Shown: piece after piece, positions 52,224 through 60,620 of the stretch
Layout: each line of letters opens with the position of its first letter
Position numbering within the stretch: the stretch's first letter is position 1
Assembly (NCBI RefSeq): GCF_026339935.1
Contig: NZ_JAPEPX010000001.1
Coordinates: forward strand, 1,780,501 to 1,844,500
Source: Streptomyces sp. NBC_01551
GTDB lineage: Bacteria > Actinomycetota > Actinomycetes > Streptomycetales > Streptomycetaceae
Direction: 5' to 3'
DNA: 64,000 nt
Made by a program: the position numbers and the translations under genes
Notes under the pieces: generated by a model
Told to the model about the DNA's origin: nothing
The model's input: the letters and a program-made list of their open reading frames with translations, nothing else
Databases searched by the model: none

Positions 52224-52718
52224 ATGTCCCCCACGCGCAACCGGCACCGCCTCATCGCCCTCGCGGCCGCGACCCTCGTCGCCGCCGCGGCCTCCCCCGT
52301 CACCCTCGCCCACGCGGCCCCCTCGGCCAGCGTCTCCCCCACCTCCGTGGCCCCCGGCGGCCGCGTCAGCCTCAACATCACCGGCTGCGGCACCAAGACC
52401 GGCCGGGCCACCTCGCGCGCGTTCGGCGACGTCCAGCTGACCCCGGGCAACCTGGAGGCCAGCAACCTGTTCGGCGGCGCCACCGTCTACGCCAACACCC
52501 CCAACGGCTCGTACCCCGTCACCTTCGAGTGCGGCGGCGCGGGCGGCCAGAGCGTCACGGTCTCCCTGAACGTCACCTCGGGCGCCGCGCGCGGCGGCCT
52601 GGGCGGCAGCGTCGACTCGATGAGCCGGGGCCAGATCGCGGTGGGCGGCTCCCTCGTCGCGGCCGCGCTCGGCGCCGGCATCTGGGTCGTCCGCCGCCGC
52701 GGCCAGCACGCGTCCTAA
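52224..52718 (+). CDS. Secreted Ig-like/beta-sandwich protein with C-terminal anchor
   Basis: The 164-aa protein has a signal peptide (residues 1-31, cleavage after AHA), a small beta-sandwich of about 90 residues (VSPTSVAPGGRVSLNITGCGT...FECGGAGGQSVTVSLNV) with a Cys pair, a Gly/Ser stalk and a C-terminal TM helix followed by RRRGQ. The function is unknown. Its end overlaps the convergent DUF2277 gene by 4 bp. Confidence 0.8.
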   Translation: MSPTRNRHRLIALAAATLVAAAASPVTLAHAAPSASVSPTSVAPGGRVSLNITGCGTKTGRATSRAFGDVQLTPGNLEASNLFGGATVYANTPNGSYPVTFECGGAGGQSVTVSLNVTSGAARGGLGGSVDSMSRGQIAVGGSLVAAALGAGIWVVRRRGQHAS

Positions 52719-52963
52719 GCGGAGGCGGAAACGGAAACGGACGCCGCGGCAGGGGCCCCTCTGACCTGAAGGCCCTCCAGCAGGTCCCGGGTCGCCTCGG
52801 CGATCGCGTCGACGGCCGCCGCGAACACCTCCTGGTTGTGCGCGGCGGGCGCCCGGAACCCGGACACCTTCCGTACGTACTGCAGCGCGGCGGCCCGGAT
52901 CTCCTCCTCCGTGGCCTTCTCGGGGATGGCGGGCGGGCGCAGGGTCTTAATGGAGCGGCACAT
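52715..52963 (-). CDS. DUF2277-family small protein
   Basis: The 82-aa protein matches DUF2277: CRSIKTLRPPAIPEKATEEEIRAAALQYVRKVSGFRAPAAHNQEVFAAAV is the whole conserved core, with the invariant MCR start. The function is not known. The tail is low-complexity Ala/Ser/Val. It converges on and overlaps the secreted protein gene by 4 bp. Confidence 0.9.
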   Translation of the reverse strand: MCRSIKTLRPPAIPEKATEEEIRAAALQYVRKVSGFRAPAAHNQEVFAAAVDAIAEATRDLLEGLQVRGAPAAASVSVSASA

Positions 52964-52978
52964 ACCTCCACTATCCCG

Positions 52979-53536
52979 CTACCGGGGCAACTCCGCCCCG
53001 GTCAATTTCATGATCAACCCGGCCTGCAACCGCGCCCGCAGCCCCGCATCGGCAATGTCATCCAGCAGTTCGCCCGCCCGCCGCATCGCCTCCGTAGCCC
53101 GCCGGTCCTCCCGCAGCAGCGCGGTCTGCTCGGCCATGTACCGCAAGGCGAGATCAGCCCGCCGGTGGAACAGCTGCCCGATGACCGCCACCACCAGCCC
53201 CACGGAACTGGCCACCACCCCGACGTACATCTCGCCGCCGGTCTCGGCCTTCCACACCCCCAGGGCCACGCCACCCAACAACACGGCGGCTCCGATCCCC
53301 CCGAACCACTGACTGGTCACATAACTGCTCCGCGCCTGCGCGAGCCCATAGGCGTAGTACTCGACGAGCATCCCCGTGAACCCGTCGATTCCCACCTCAG
53401 ACGCCCGCACCGCCCCCGAATCCGCATACTTCCCACCCCCCTGCGCACGGGCCTCCCCCACCTGCGCGAGCAACCGCGCCCGCTCCGCATCCCTCCTCCG
53501 CTCAAACCCCCCGCCCCACCGAAACCACCCGCCCAC
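52979..53536 (-). CDS. TRADD-N-associated two-TM membrane protein
   Basis: The 185-aa protein has a basic helix, then MLVEYYAYGLAQARSSYVTSQWFGGIGAAVLLGGVALG, a second TM helix VGVVASSVGLVVAVIGQLFH, and a C-terminal helical region. The YYxxxLAQARxSYxxSxxF motif before the first TM is that of the TRADD-N-associated membrane domain found in bacterial conflict and cell-suicide systems. No partner (nuclease, protease or NLR-type ATPase) is visible next door, only a DUF2277 gene and an accessory patch. GAGGAAG lies 6 nt before the GTG. Confidence 0.75.
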   Translation of the reverse strand: MGGWFRWGGGFERRRDAERARLLAQVGEARAQGGGKYADSGAVRASEVGIDGFTGMLVEYYAYGLAQARSSYVTSQWFGGIGAAVLLGGVALGVWKAETGGEMYVGVVASSVGLVVAVIGQLFHRRADLALRYMAEQTALLREDRRATEAMRRAGELLDDIADAGLRARLQAGLIMKLTGAELPR

Positions 53537-53886
53537 TACCGCTTCCTCGCCTCATGGGCCGACCGGTCCTCCTGATGCGACTGACACCGGGAGCCGCCCC
53601 TGCTCGCGAGCCGCACACCCGCCCGCCCCTTACCCGTCCGCGCCCCACACCTGGGCTGAGCCACAGCGCACCACCTCTCAGACCCCCAAATGGTCCCGCG
53701 CCCACCCCCCGCCGGAAAGGCGCAGACAAGGCACACGGAAGCGTCAACTACCAGCCCCCTCAAGCCCCATGCGGCAGGGCCCGTGCGCGGCCTGTGCTCC
53801 CGCGCCCTCTTGCGCGCCCGGCCCGCTGCCCACAACGTGGGGAAAGTGCAGCTCGGCGTTCTGATCGCGCAGGGGGAGGGCGACGC
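53537..53886. other. Non-coding region, no gene seen
   Basis: The 350 bp are rich in C on the plus strand with no convincing frame or start signals. It probably contains two divergent promoters. A small dyad CCCAC-AAC-GTGGG (about 53828-53840) lies about 50 bp before the next start. Confidence 0.5.
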
Positions 53887-54600
53887 ATGGTGAATTCACC
53901 GACGCAGTGGGCCACCAAGACGTTCGGTGTCGTGGCCGGCCGTCTGGCCGAGACCATCCCGGCCTGCCTGATGGAAGCCCACGCCAGGGCGCGTCACGCC
54001 CACGAAGGCGTCCACACGCAGACCCTGGAGGCGTACGGCCACGGGCTCCACGCAGCGCAGTACGAGGCACTCGCAGCCGGCCTGACACCGCTCGAAGGTG
54101 CGACCTCCCGCAGACTGCAAGGCCGCACGGTGATGCTCATCGGCAGCAACGCGATCTATCCGATCCGCTACGCGAAGAAGGACGTCCCGGTTACCGAGGC
54201 ACGGCTCCGGAAGGCTGTCGGCTTCCGAGCCGACCTGATCCGCCGCCACGGCCCAGAACCGATGCAGCAGGCGTTCGACCTCGGCCTGGACGAGCTGCAC
54301 GAGGAACACATGCATCCGGACGTGGCCCTTCTGCCACCCGACCTCCGCCTGATCATCGTGGCCTACGCCTGTTCGATGGAGCGCGGTGTCATGCGGGTCG
54401 AGTGGGGCTCCGCCGAGCTGCGTCGCGAGGACCGCTACCTCATCTGGCACCGCCACGAGCCGCTCCTCCCGCCGGCCACCCCTCGCGCTGCCCAGTCTCG
54501 GCGCTTGGAGGGCCGGACCCGGATGGTGAGCCGGTCCGGCTCTGGCTCGGGCTGCGCTTCGGCTGCCACGTCCACCTTGCGCGGCATGTCCGTCGGATAG
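53887..54600 (+). CDS. Hypothetical accessory protein, 3' end probably altered
   Basis: The 237-aa frame starts at an ATG with GGGGGAGGG 6 nt upstream. Residues 1-195 look like one real domain (QWATKTFGVVAGRLAETIPACLMEAHARARHAHEGVHT...RRLQGRTVMLIGSNAIYPIRYAKKDVPVTEARLRKAVGFRADLI...DRYLIWHRHEPLLPP). After HEPLLPP the sequence turns Ser/Arg-rich and looks like a shadow of the opposite strand, where a different protein's C-terminal segment reads in sense. I infer that a deletion fused two convergent genes near 54480. Function not recognised. Confidence 0.55.
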   Translation: MVNSPTQWATKTFGVVAGRLAETIPACLMEAHARARHAHEGVHTQTLEAYGHGLHAAQYEALAAGLTPLEGATSRRLQGRTVMLIGSNAIYPIRYAKKDVPVTEARLRKAVGFRADLIRRHGPEPMQQAFDLGLDELHEEHMHPDVALLPPDLRLIIVAYACSMERGVMRVEWGSAELRREDRYLIWHRHEPLLPPATPRAAQSRRLEGRTRMVSRSGSGSGCASAATSTLRGMSVG

Positions 54601-54815
54601 AGCGGTCCGCCTGGGCGGAGGAGTTGCCTCGGGTCGAGGCCGGCCATTCTGCTGTCACTGCGAGCCACCACGTCGAGGCCATCGACGAAGAGGTACGTGT
54701 GCACGGCAGTACATACCGGCGGCCCAGGACACGCGCTGATCAGCAGTGTGCTCACCGCATGGCTTCGACGTTCGGGCACGGTGGCCCTCAGCTCGCGCGG
54801 GGATCTACGAGGCAT
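54435..54815 (-). pseudogene. Truncated remnant of a small hypothetical gene
   Basis: The minus-strand frame contains a plausible protein core, TYLFVDGLDVVARSDSRMAGLDPRQLLRPGGPLYPTDMPRKVDVAAEAQPEPEPDRLTIRVR, then degenerates into an antisense reading of the plus-strand gene. The N-terminal 35 residues are also unconvincing. It overlaps the previous gene tail to tail, which intact genes rarely do over so long a stretch. I read it as a broken gene left by a deletion. Confidence 0.45.
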
Positions 54816-54864
54816 CCGCCTGATGTGACGTCACGGGGCGATCGTAGCGGCCACTCCGCACCAG

Positions 54865-54897
54865 GTTGCCGTGGGTTCAAATCTCACACCCACCGCA
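54865..54897 (+). tRNA. tRNA-Ser 3' fragment (probable attachment-site scar)
   Basis: GTGGG-TTCAAAT-CTCAC forms a T arm, followed by ACCCACC (3' acceptor strand) and discriminator G, then CA. This is the 3' end of a serine-type tRNA. The pairing 5' acceptor strand GGTGGGT, D arm and anticodon arm are absent upstream. Such 3'-only copies arise when integrative elements recombine at tRNA genes. Confidence 0.65.
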
Positions 54898-55036
54898 GGT
54901 GAACGACCCTGACCAGGTGAGACGGTCGGGGGGCAGGGCCGGTCATCTGATCCGTGCTCTAGCCGGGATCGGTCAGTGACGGCCATTTCAGCCGCCACCA
55001 GGCCCCGGAGGGGCGTTCTGGTCGGCGCCGTTGATG

Positions 55037-55810
55037 TCACCTACAACCGGGGGCGGGGTGCGGCCAGCCTCCCTCGATGGCCGGGCCGCTGCCCGCGGGA
55101 ACGTTCGCGGCGACCAACGCTGCGGCCTCGCGCGCGCTGAGGCGGGAACCGAGCACGCGTGACGGTGTCTGCGGCGACCACCGCGACCAGTGGAGAACCA
55201 CGTTCCACAGACCGTCTCCGCTTGGCACTACACGCGGAACCTCCTCGTAGAACGGATCCTTGGTACTCGTGAGCAGGCTGAACGCACCGTGCGACGGAAA
55301 GGGGAAGAAGACGCGCAGGGTTGGCTGCGCATACAGCGCCTCGGCCACTTCGGCGTCGCCCAGCCTGATCACCGGCGAGCGCTCCAGAGTCAGCCGCCAA
55401 GCGGTCGACACCACCCTCCCAGGAGGTGCCGCATCCAGAGGATCCGCCGCTAGCAACGTCCATTCACGACGTAGTTGATCGATCGGCGCCCCGTCACGCC
55501 AGGCGTGCAGGACGGCGTCCACCACCGCGAGGTCATCGGTACTGCCGAACGCGCCCCAAGGCCATCCGGAGTCCGCTGAGATCTCGATACGGAACTCGCG
55601 TTCGTCGGCATTGGTGGCGTATACGGCGAACCGTGCCTCACCACGTGTGCTGCATGCGGCAACCGCGGGATCGTACCCCTCGACGGGATCCATGGGACCG
55701 GCACCGTGCCCGCGGCGAGCCGCCTCGCCGGCCAGCGCTTCCCGCAGGCCGCCTGGCACCGTCAGCTCTGGACAGAGGTCGGCCAGCACTTCCCGTGAAG
55801 GTTCGTTCAT
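55037..55810 (-). CDS. DUF6193-like protein
   Basis: The 257-aa protein has a central AVVDAVLHAWRDGAPIDQLRREWTLL and a C-terminal domain with LRVFFPFPSHGAFSLLTSTKDPFYEEVPRVVPSGDGLWNVVL and ALVAANVPAGSGPAIEGG, which fits the DUF6193 pattern often seen in Streptomyces accessory regions. No catalytic motif is obvious. It stands alone between the tRNA-Ser fragment and the tRNA-Val gene. ATG 55810 is the only good start. Confidence 0.7.
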   Translation of the reverse strand: MNEPSREVLADLCPELTVPGGLREALAGEAARRGHGAGPMDPVEGYDPAVAACSTRGEARFAVYATNADEREFRIEISADSGWPWGAFGSTDDLAVVDAVLHAWRDGAPIDQLRREWTLLAADPLDAAPPGRVVSTAWRLTLERSPVIRLGDAEVAEALYAQPTLRVFFPFPSHGAFSLLTSTKDPFYEEVPRVVPSGDGLWNVVLHWSRWSPQTPSRVLGSRLSAREAAALVAANVPAGSGPAIEGGWPHPAPGCR

Positions 55811-56256
55811 GCACGTACCGTATGCCGCGGGAACGAAGCCGGCCGTGAGTGCGGAGCGCAGGCCCGGGCGACGCGCCGCGCGCGCCGTCTCCCCCTCTGG
55901 GCACCCCTGCGAGTACGCCCGAGGAGACTCGGGCCACGGCCGTCCAGCGGCTGCTGATGCCTGGGGCAGAACGTGCGCGCCTTGTCCTTGAGTTGGAACG
56001 GCTGGATAGCGCTCTGCGGCCCCTCATCCTGGAAGCGGTTCAAGCCCGGCGTCCCGTTGCGACGGTCACGGGGACGCCTCTATGACCTGTGGGTGATCGA
56101 CTCTGCGCCGGAGTGGTACGAGGAGGCTGGCGCACCTGCTACTCGCGCATGGGCGACGGCAACGAGGCCGGATACGAGCACCGCAACGAGGCGTAGCGCC
56201 GACCCAACAGACGCCCGACCCGTCAATGGTGGACGTTGCTGTCGTGTGTGGATGCC
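55811..56256. other. Accessory spacer with one doubtful small ORF
   Basis: A GTG-started 78-codon plus-strand frame (55849-56085) contains QRLLMPGAERARLVLELERLDSALRPLILEAVQARRPVATVTGTPL, which looks protein-like, but its N-terminal half reads as shadow and there is no ribosome-binding site. Downstream frames show further short coding-like fragments. The region may hold remnants of deleted genes. Confidence 0.4.
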
Positions 56257-56290
56257 AAAGGCCCCCAACCGTGATCGGTTGGGGGCCTTT
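56257..56290. terminator. Bidirectional terminator beside tRNA-Val
   Basis: AAAGGCCCCCAACC (56257-56270) and GGTTGGGGGCCTTT (56277-56290) pair over 14 bp with a GTGATC loop and short T/A runs on each side, a classic hairpin serving the tRNA on the minus strand. Confidence 0.85.
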
Positions 56291-56294
56291 TGAC

Positions 56295-56369
56295 TGGTGG
56301 GCGCGGACGGTTTCGAACCGCCGACATCTGCTTTGTAAGAGCAGCGCTCTACCCCTGAGCTACGCACCC
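56295..56369 (-). tRNA. tRNA-Val (anticodon UAC)
   Basis: The minus strand folds as a full cloverleaf. The acceptor GGGTGCG pairs with CGCGCCC (one G-T), the D arm has GTAGCTCAGGGGTAGAGC, the anticodon stem-loop is CTGCT-CTTACAA-AGCAG with anticodon TAC, and the T arm has GGCGGTTCGAAACCGTC. CCA is encoded (56295-56297). It decodes GUA. Confidence 0.95.
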
Positions 56370-56474
56370 GTGGATGAGTGGACAGCCTACATGGCGGGCG
56401 CACCCCCCACGCAAACCCGATGCCGTGGGGGAGAATGGAGCGGGGCATGGCGGACGCGGTACGGGAGAGGGATT

Positions 56475-57719
56475 GTGACGACGGCATCCCGGCGGTGGTT
56501 CGGCGGGCGGGACGAGAGTCGGCGGGCGGATGCGCAGGCGGCGAAGGATGCCGCCGCGGCCGCTTTCTACGAGCTGGACACGGCGCAGCGGGATCTGCGG
56601 ATCTCGATCGAGACCATCGCCGCGGCGGACGCCTCGCCGGCGGCGCGGCAGGCGGGCGAGGGGTTCGTCGCGCTCGGCCGGCGGATCGACGAGGTCAGCC
56701 ACGTGTACATCGAGGCCGTGGACGCCCATGATCTTGACCGGGTGGATCTGGAGGGCTCCGTCGCCGCGCGGGCTCGGGAGCAGCTGACGCGGGCGCGTGA
56801 TGAGCTCGTACGGGTCAAGGGCGAGCTGGACCGGTTCGCTCAGGGGCTGCAGCCGTTGCTGGACAAGGCCGAGACGCAGCTGGCCCGGGTGGCGCCGGCC
56901 CGGGAGCGGGCCAAGGCCTCGCTGCTGGCGGCCAGTGAGGCGCTCGACGCGGTACGGGCCCAGGGGATGCGGGCCGACGATCTCGCGGCGCGGCTGGCGG
57001 CGCTCGGCCCCGAGCTGACCAAGCTGAACCAGGGCGCCGCCCAGCACGGGGTACAGGAGACCGTGCAGCGCGCCGACCGGATCCTGCGCGACGCGGAGGG
57101 CGTACGGGTCGAGGCGGCCCGGCTCCCGGAGCGCGCGGCGGAGATCGACCGCCGGCTGGTGAGCCTGCGGACCCGGGCTCAGGCCCTGCGCAACCGGGCG
57201 GACCGGGTGGATCCGGTGCTGAGCGAGCTGCGGCGCCGGTTCAGCGCGGCGTGCTGGCAGGACCTGCAGCACGTCCCGGAGGAGGCCGTACGGGACGTGG
57301 CCCGGGCCGAGGAGCGGTTGCGGGAGGCCTCTGCGGCGCGGGAGGAGCAGCGCTGGGCCGATGTGACGGCGCTGATCGAGGCGGTACGGGGCGCGCTCGA
57401 CTCCACCGACGAGGCGGTGTCGGCGGCGCAGGACCGGCTGACCCGGCTGGAGGCGGTGGCGCGAGATCCGCAGGAGGAGGTGTCCCGGACGCGTTTCGCG
57501 ATCCGGGACGCGCAGCGGCTGGCGATGGCGGGCCGCAGCGTGCCCGAGCCGCGGCACGCGCGGCCGCTGGACGAGGCGGTGGCCCGGATGGAACGGGCAC
57601 TGGCCGGGCTGGAGGGGCGCCACCCCGACTACTGGCACTTCCTGCAGGAGATGGAGCAGGTCCGGCTCGCGGTGGGGCACGTCGTCTCCGACATCCGGGA
57701 GCAGCGCGGGCACGGCTGA
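56475..57719 (+). CDS. Long coiled-coil protein of unknown function
   Basis: The 414-aa protein is helical throughout, with Ala/Arg/Glu heptads at about residues 60-160 (RARDELVRVKGELDRFAQGLQPLLDKAETQLARV), 190-250 and 300-345, and a conserved-looking C-terminal end (ALAGLEGRHPDYWHFLQEMEQVRLAVGHVVSDI). It has no signal peptide or TM helix. It may be a scaffold or chromosome/cell-pole protein. GTG 56475 has GGGAGAGG 4 nt upstream. I do not recognise a named family. Confidence 0.8.
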   Translation: MTTASRRWFGGRDESRRADAQAAKDAAAAAFYELDTAQRDLRISIETIAAADASPAARQAGEGFVALGRRIDEVSHVYIEAVDAHDLDRVDLEGSVAARAREQLTRARDELVRVKGELDRFAQGLQPLLDKAETQLARVAPARERAKASLLAASEALDAVRAQGMRADDLAARLAALGPELTKLNQGAAQHGVQETVQRADRILRDAEGVRVEAARLPERAAEIDRRLVSLRTRAQALRNRADRVDPVLSELRRRFSAACWQDLQHVPEEAVRDVARAEERLREASAAREEQRWADVTALIEAVRGALDSTDEAVSAAQDRLTRLEAVARDPQEEVSRTRFAIRDAQRLAMAGRSVPEPRHARPLDEAVARMERALAGLEGRHPDYWHFLQEMEQVRLAVGHVVSDIREQRGHG

Positions 57720-58125
57720 GGTCCGGGGGCCGCGCGGGAACGCGTGGAATCGGCGGCAGCGAGGGGCGCCTGATGTCCGGGGGCAGCACGGGAACGGCAT
57801 GCTCGGCGGGCAGCAGCGCAGGAACCTCTGAGCCGCCGCCCGGGGAAGGGCCGAGCTTGGCCCGCCCCTGCCCGGACCGGGCCCGACGTTGCCCCGGGCT
57901 GAGCCCCCGGCTCGGCGCCACCAAAGCCCGGCTTGTCTCCGGCTTGTCCCCAGGTCCGCCCCGGCCTGAGCCCCAGCTTGCCCCGAGCTGAGCCCGCCCC
58001 CTGCCCCAAGCCCCGCCCGCCCCGCCCCGCGCTTGTTCCCGCGTCGGCATGGGCGGATGCTGGGAGGTGGAGGACCGGAGCCAGGTCAGGCACCGGGCCC
58101 AGGGAGCGGAGCTTAGGAGGGCGGT
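57720..58125. other. C-rich low-complexity intergenic region
   Basis: The 406 bp contain repeats of GCTTGTC/GCTTGCC and GAGCCCC in an extremely C-rich strand with few G runs (about 57850-58040). Frames that remain open are caused by the low complexity, not by coding bias. It carries the promoter of the DUF4383 gene near the right end. Confidence 0.5.
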
Positions 58126-58836
58126 ATGGCTGCCCACGCGTCCGACGCGTTCCGGACGGCGCCTCGTGCGTCCCAGACCCACGGAGCGCACGGAACCCAC
58201 ACGACCGCACCGCACGCCGCCTACGGGTGCCACGCGGAGCACGATTCCTACGCCCCGTACGTGCCCCACGGGCCGATCGAACTCCCCGCGCCGCACGTCC
58301 CCTACCTGGTCCGGCGCATCGCGCATCCCGTCGGCGCCCGGCTCGACGAGCACCTGCCCGCCGATCACAAGCTCAGCCAGGTGTACCGCGTCGGCGCGGG
58401 CCTGATGGGGCTGCTGCTGGTCGCCTTCGGGATCCTCGGGCTGATCGACCGGATCGGCTTCTTCGACACCGGCGGCGCGACGGTGCTCGCGCTGAACACC
58501 AACGGCGCGCTGAGCGTCCTGTCGATCTGTATCGGCCTGCTGCTGTTCACCGGCATGGTGATCGGCGGGAACTTCGCCTCGACCCTCAACATCGTGCTGG
58601 GCCTGCTGTTCATCGCGAGCGGTTTCGTGAACCTCGCGCTGCTCGACACCGGGATGAACTTCCTGGCGTTCAAGATCCAGAACGTGCTGTTCAGCTTCGT
58701 CGTCGGCGTGATGCTGATGTGGTTCGGGATGTACGGGCGGGTGGGCAGTGCCCTGCCGCACGACAATCCGTACTGGCGCGCCCGCCACCCCGAGCAGGCG
58801 GCCAGGGAGCAGCGGGCCGCGTCCGGGAGGCTTTAG
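58126..58836 (+). CDS. DUF4383-family membrane protein
   Basis: The 236-aa protein has a Pro/His-rich cytoplasmic N-terminus (about 90 residues), four TM helices (VGAGLMGLLLVAFGILGLI, NGALSVLSICIGLLLFTGMVIG, LNIVLGLLFIASGFVNLAL, NVLFSFVVGVMLMWFGMYG) and the Asn in ALNTNGALS, the DUF4383 layout. Its role is unknown. AGGAGG lies 5 nt before ATG 58126. The FmdB-type gene starts 10 bp after its end. Confidence 0.87.
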   Translation: MAAHASDAFRTAPRASQTHGAHGTHTTAPHAAYGCHAEHDSYAPYVPHGPIELPAPHVPYLVRRIAHPVGARLDEHLPADHKLSQVYRVGAGLMGLLLVAFGILGLIDRIGFFDTGGATVLALNTNGALSVLSICIGLLLFTGMVIGGNFASTLNIVLGLLFIASGFVNLALLDTGMNFLAFKIQNVLFSFVVGVMLMWFGMYGRVGSALPHDNPYWRARHPEQAAREQRAASGRL

Positions 58837-58846
58837 CATCAGCCGC

Positions 58847-59047
58847 ATGCCTCGTTACGAATTCCGCTGCCGGACCTGCGACGACACCTTTGAGGTCAGC
58901 CGCCCCATGGCCGAGTCGTCCGCGCCCGCCGACTGCCCCGCCGGTCACGCCGACACCGTCAAGTTGCTCTCCGCCGTCGCCGTCGGCGGGACCAGCAGCG
59001 CCCCCGCCCCGTCCGGGGGCTGCTGTGGCGGCGGAGGCTGCTGCTAG
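58847..59047 (+). CDS. FmdB-type zinc-ribbon protein
   Basis: The 66-aa protein starts RYEFRCRTCDDTFEV, a zinc knuckle with CxxC and a second CPAGH half, as in FmdB regulatory proteins, and ends with a Gly/Cys cluster (GGCCGGGGCC). It is a small metal-binding protein of unknown role, probably co-transcribed with the DUF4383 gene. Confidence 0.88.
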   Translation: MPRYEFRCRTCDDTFEVSRPMAESSAPADCPAGHADTVKLLSAVAVGGTSSAPAPSGGCCGGGGCC

Positions 59048-59121
59048 CCGGACAGCCGGAGCAGTGCGGTCAGCGCGAGCGCGGGCAGTGCCGTCAACGC
59101 GGTCAAGCGCGAGCAGCGCGG

Positions 59122-59781
59122 TCAGCGCCTGCGCGACAGTGTCAGTCCGTCCGAGATCGCCAGCAGGACCGAGTCCATGCGGGCGTCCTTCGTGACGTGC
59201 TCGTTGAACGCCCGGACGCCCGCCGCCGAGCCCGTGGCGCTCTCGTCGAGCACCGAGCCGTGGAAGAGCGTGTTGTCGGTGACGATCAGCCCGCCCGGGC
59301 GCAGCCGCGGCACGAGCTCCTCCCAGTAGCGGATCTGGCTCTCCTTGTCGGCGTCCACGTAGGCCAGGTCGATGTGCGGCTCCTGCGGCATGGCGCGCAG
59401 CGTGTCCAGCGCGGCCCCGATCCGCAGCTCGATGCGGTCGGCGACCCCGGCGGCCGCCCAGGCCTCGCGGCCGTACGCCGTCCACTCCTCCGAGACGTCG
59501 CAGGTGATCAGGCGCCCGTCGGCGGGCAGGGCCTGCGCCATCGACAGGGCGGAGAAACCGGTGAAGGTGCCGACCTCCACGATGTGTCGGGCGCCCGTCA
59601 GCCGGACGAGGAACGCCAGCAGCGGGCCCTGCTCCTGCGCGGACTGCATTCCGGCGACGTCCGGGAACTTCGCGTACGTCGTCTCCACCAGCCCCCGCTG
59701 GACCGCGTCCAGCGGGGGGTTGTGGTCGAGCATGTACTGGTAGAGCTCATCGGTGATCTTGGTGCTGTTGCCCTTGGTCAT
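59122..59781 (-). CDS. O-methyltransferase (caffeoyl-CoA/catechol type)
   Basis: The 219-aa enzyme has VEVGTFTGFSALSMAQALPADGRLITCDVSEEW (motif I and II), IDLAYVDADKESQIRYWEELVPRLRPGGLIVTDNTLFHGSV (motifs IV-VI), all typical of divalent metal-dependent class I O-methyltransferases. The Asp residues in YVDADK and VTDNT are the metal ligands. It is probably specific for catechol-like or polyphenolic substrates. It ends 18 bp short of the HAD gene that faces the same way. Confidence 0.9.
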   Translation of the reverse strand: MTKGNSTKITDELYQYMLDHNPPLDAVQRGLVETTYAKFPDVAGMQSAQEQGPLLAFLVRLTGARHIVEVGTFTGFSALSMAQALPADGRLITCDVSEEWTAYGREAWAAAGVADRIELRIGAALDTLRAMPQEPHIDLAYVDADKESQIRYWEELVPRLRPGGLIVTDNTLFHGSVLDESATGSAAGVRAFNEHVTKDARMDSVLLAISDGLTLSRRR

Positions 59782-59798
59782 GGGCCCAGTGTGCCGAG

Positions 59799-60620
59799 TC
59801 AGCGGCCCGCTTCACCGGCCGAACGTCCGAAAGCGCGCACGATTTCCTCGCCCGCCAGGACGCCGGCCTTCGTCAGCGCGGTCACGTTCGGTGCCGTCCA
59901 GCCCGCGTCGGCCAGTTCGCCGTGCCCGGGCCGCCACGCCCGGTCGGCGGCGAGCAGCAGGTCCGCGTCCAGCAGCGAGTCGCCGGCGGCCAGGGTCCGG
60001 GTGGCTCCCGTACGCCGGGCCACCTCGCGCATGGCCGCGCTCTTGGTCAGCGGACGCGGAACGGCGTATACCTTGCGGCCCTGGAGGGAGACCGTCCAGC
60101 CGCGCGCCTCGGACCAGTCGACGAGGGCCTTGAGCCATTCGTCGGGGACCAGGTCCCGCTCCACCACCAGGTAGGTGAACAGGTCCTCCGCCACGCGGGC
60201 CTTGCGCAGCCAGGCCGGGTCCGCCGTGGCCAGCAGGTGCGCGTGCACCTCCTCCAGCGGAGCGCATTCCTCCGCCAGCCGCGCCGCGACCTGGCGGCGC
60301 CAGTCCCGGTCGGGAACGCCGTCGACGAGGAGCTGCCCGCCGTTGGCGCAGATCGCGTACTGGGCGGGCCGCCCGGGGAAGCGGATGCGCTGGTACTGCT
60401 TGCGGGTCCGGGTGGTCGTCGGGACGAACACCACGCCCGGCTCGGCGGTCAGCTTCGCCAGCAGCCCCGCCGCCGTCTCCGTCATGTACGACAGCGGCTT
60501 GCTCTCGTGCACCTCGACGCACAGCAGCCGCGGAGCCACCGGGTCGGGCATGGTCAGGCCGAGGGCCGCCGTCGAGTAGATGAGCGTACGGTCGAGGTCA
60601 CTGGCAATCAGGACGGTCAC
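59799..60620 (-). CDS. HAD hydrolase of the Ter-associated module
   Basis: The 273-aa protein has motif I IASDLDRTLIY with D8 and D10, CANGGQLLVDG (motif II area), and motif IV LAAGDSLLDADLLLAADRA, characteristic of the HAD subgroup linked to tellurite-type stress modules. GTG 60620 overlaps the stop of the PRTase-StiP gene by 4 nt (GTGA), so it belongs to the same operon. A nucleotide- or nucleoside-like phosphate is the likely substrate according to the known module logic. Confidence 0.87.
   Translation of the reverse strand: MTVLIASDLDRTLIYSTAALGLTMPDPVAPRLLCVEVHESKPLSYMTETAAGLLAKLTAEPGVVFVPTTTRTRKQYQRIRFPGRPAQYAICANGGQLLVDGVPDRDWRRQVAARLAEECAPLEEVHAHLLATADPAWLRKARVAEDLFTYLVVERDLVPDEWLKALVDWSEARGWTVSLQGRKVYAVPRPLTKSAAMREVARRTGATRTLAAGDSLLDADLLLAADRAWRPGHGELADAGWTAPNVTALTKAGVLAGEEIVRAFGRSAGEAGR

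Noticed and set aside
54841..54900. Complete tRNA-Ser gene
   Set aside because: The 5' acceptor strand, D arm and anticodon arm are missing; only the 3' 33 nt are tRNA-like.
57850..58040. Long open frames on both strands
   Set aside because: They come from C-rich low-complexity DNA; there are no start signals and no protein-like composition.
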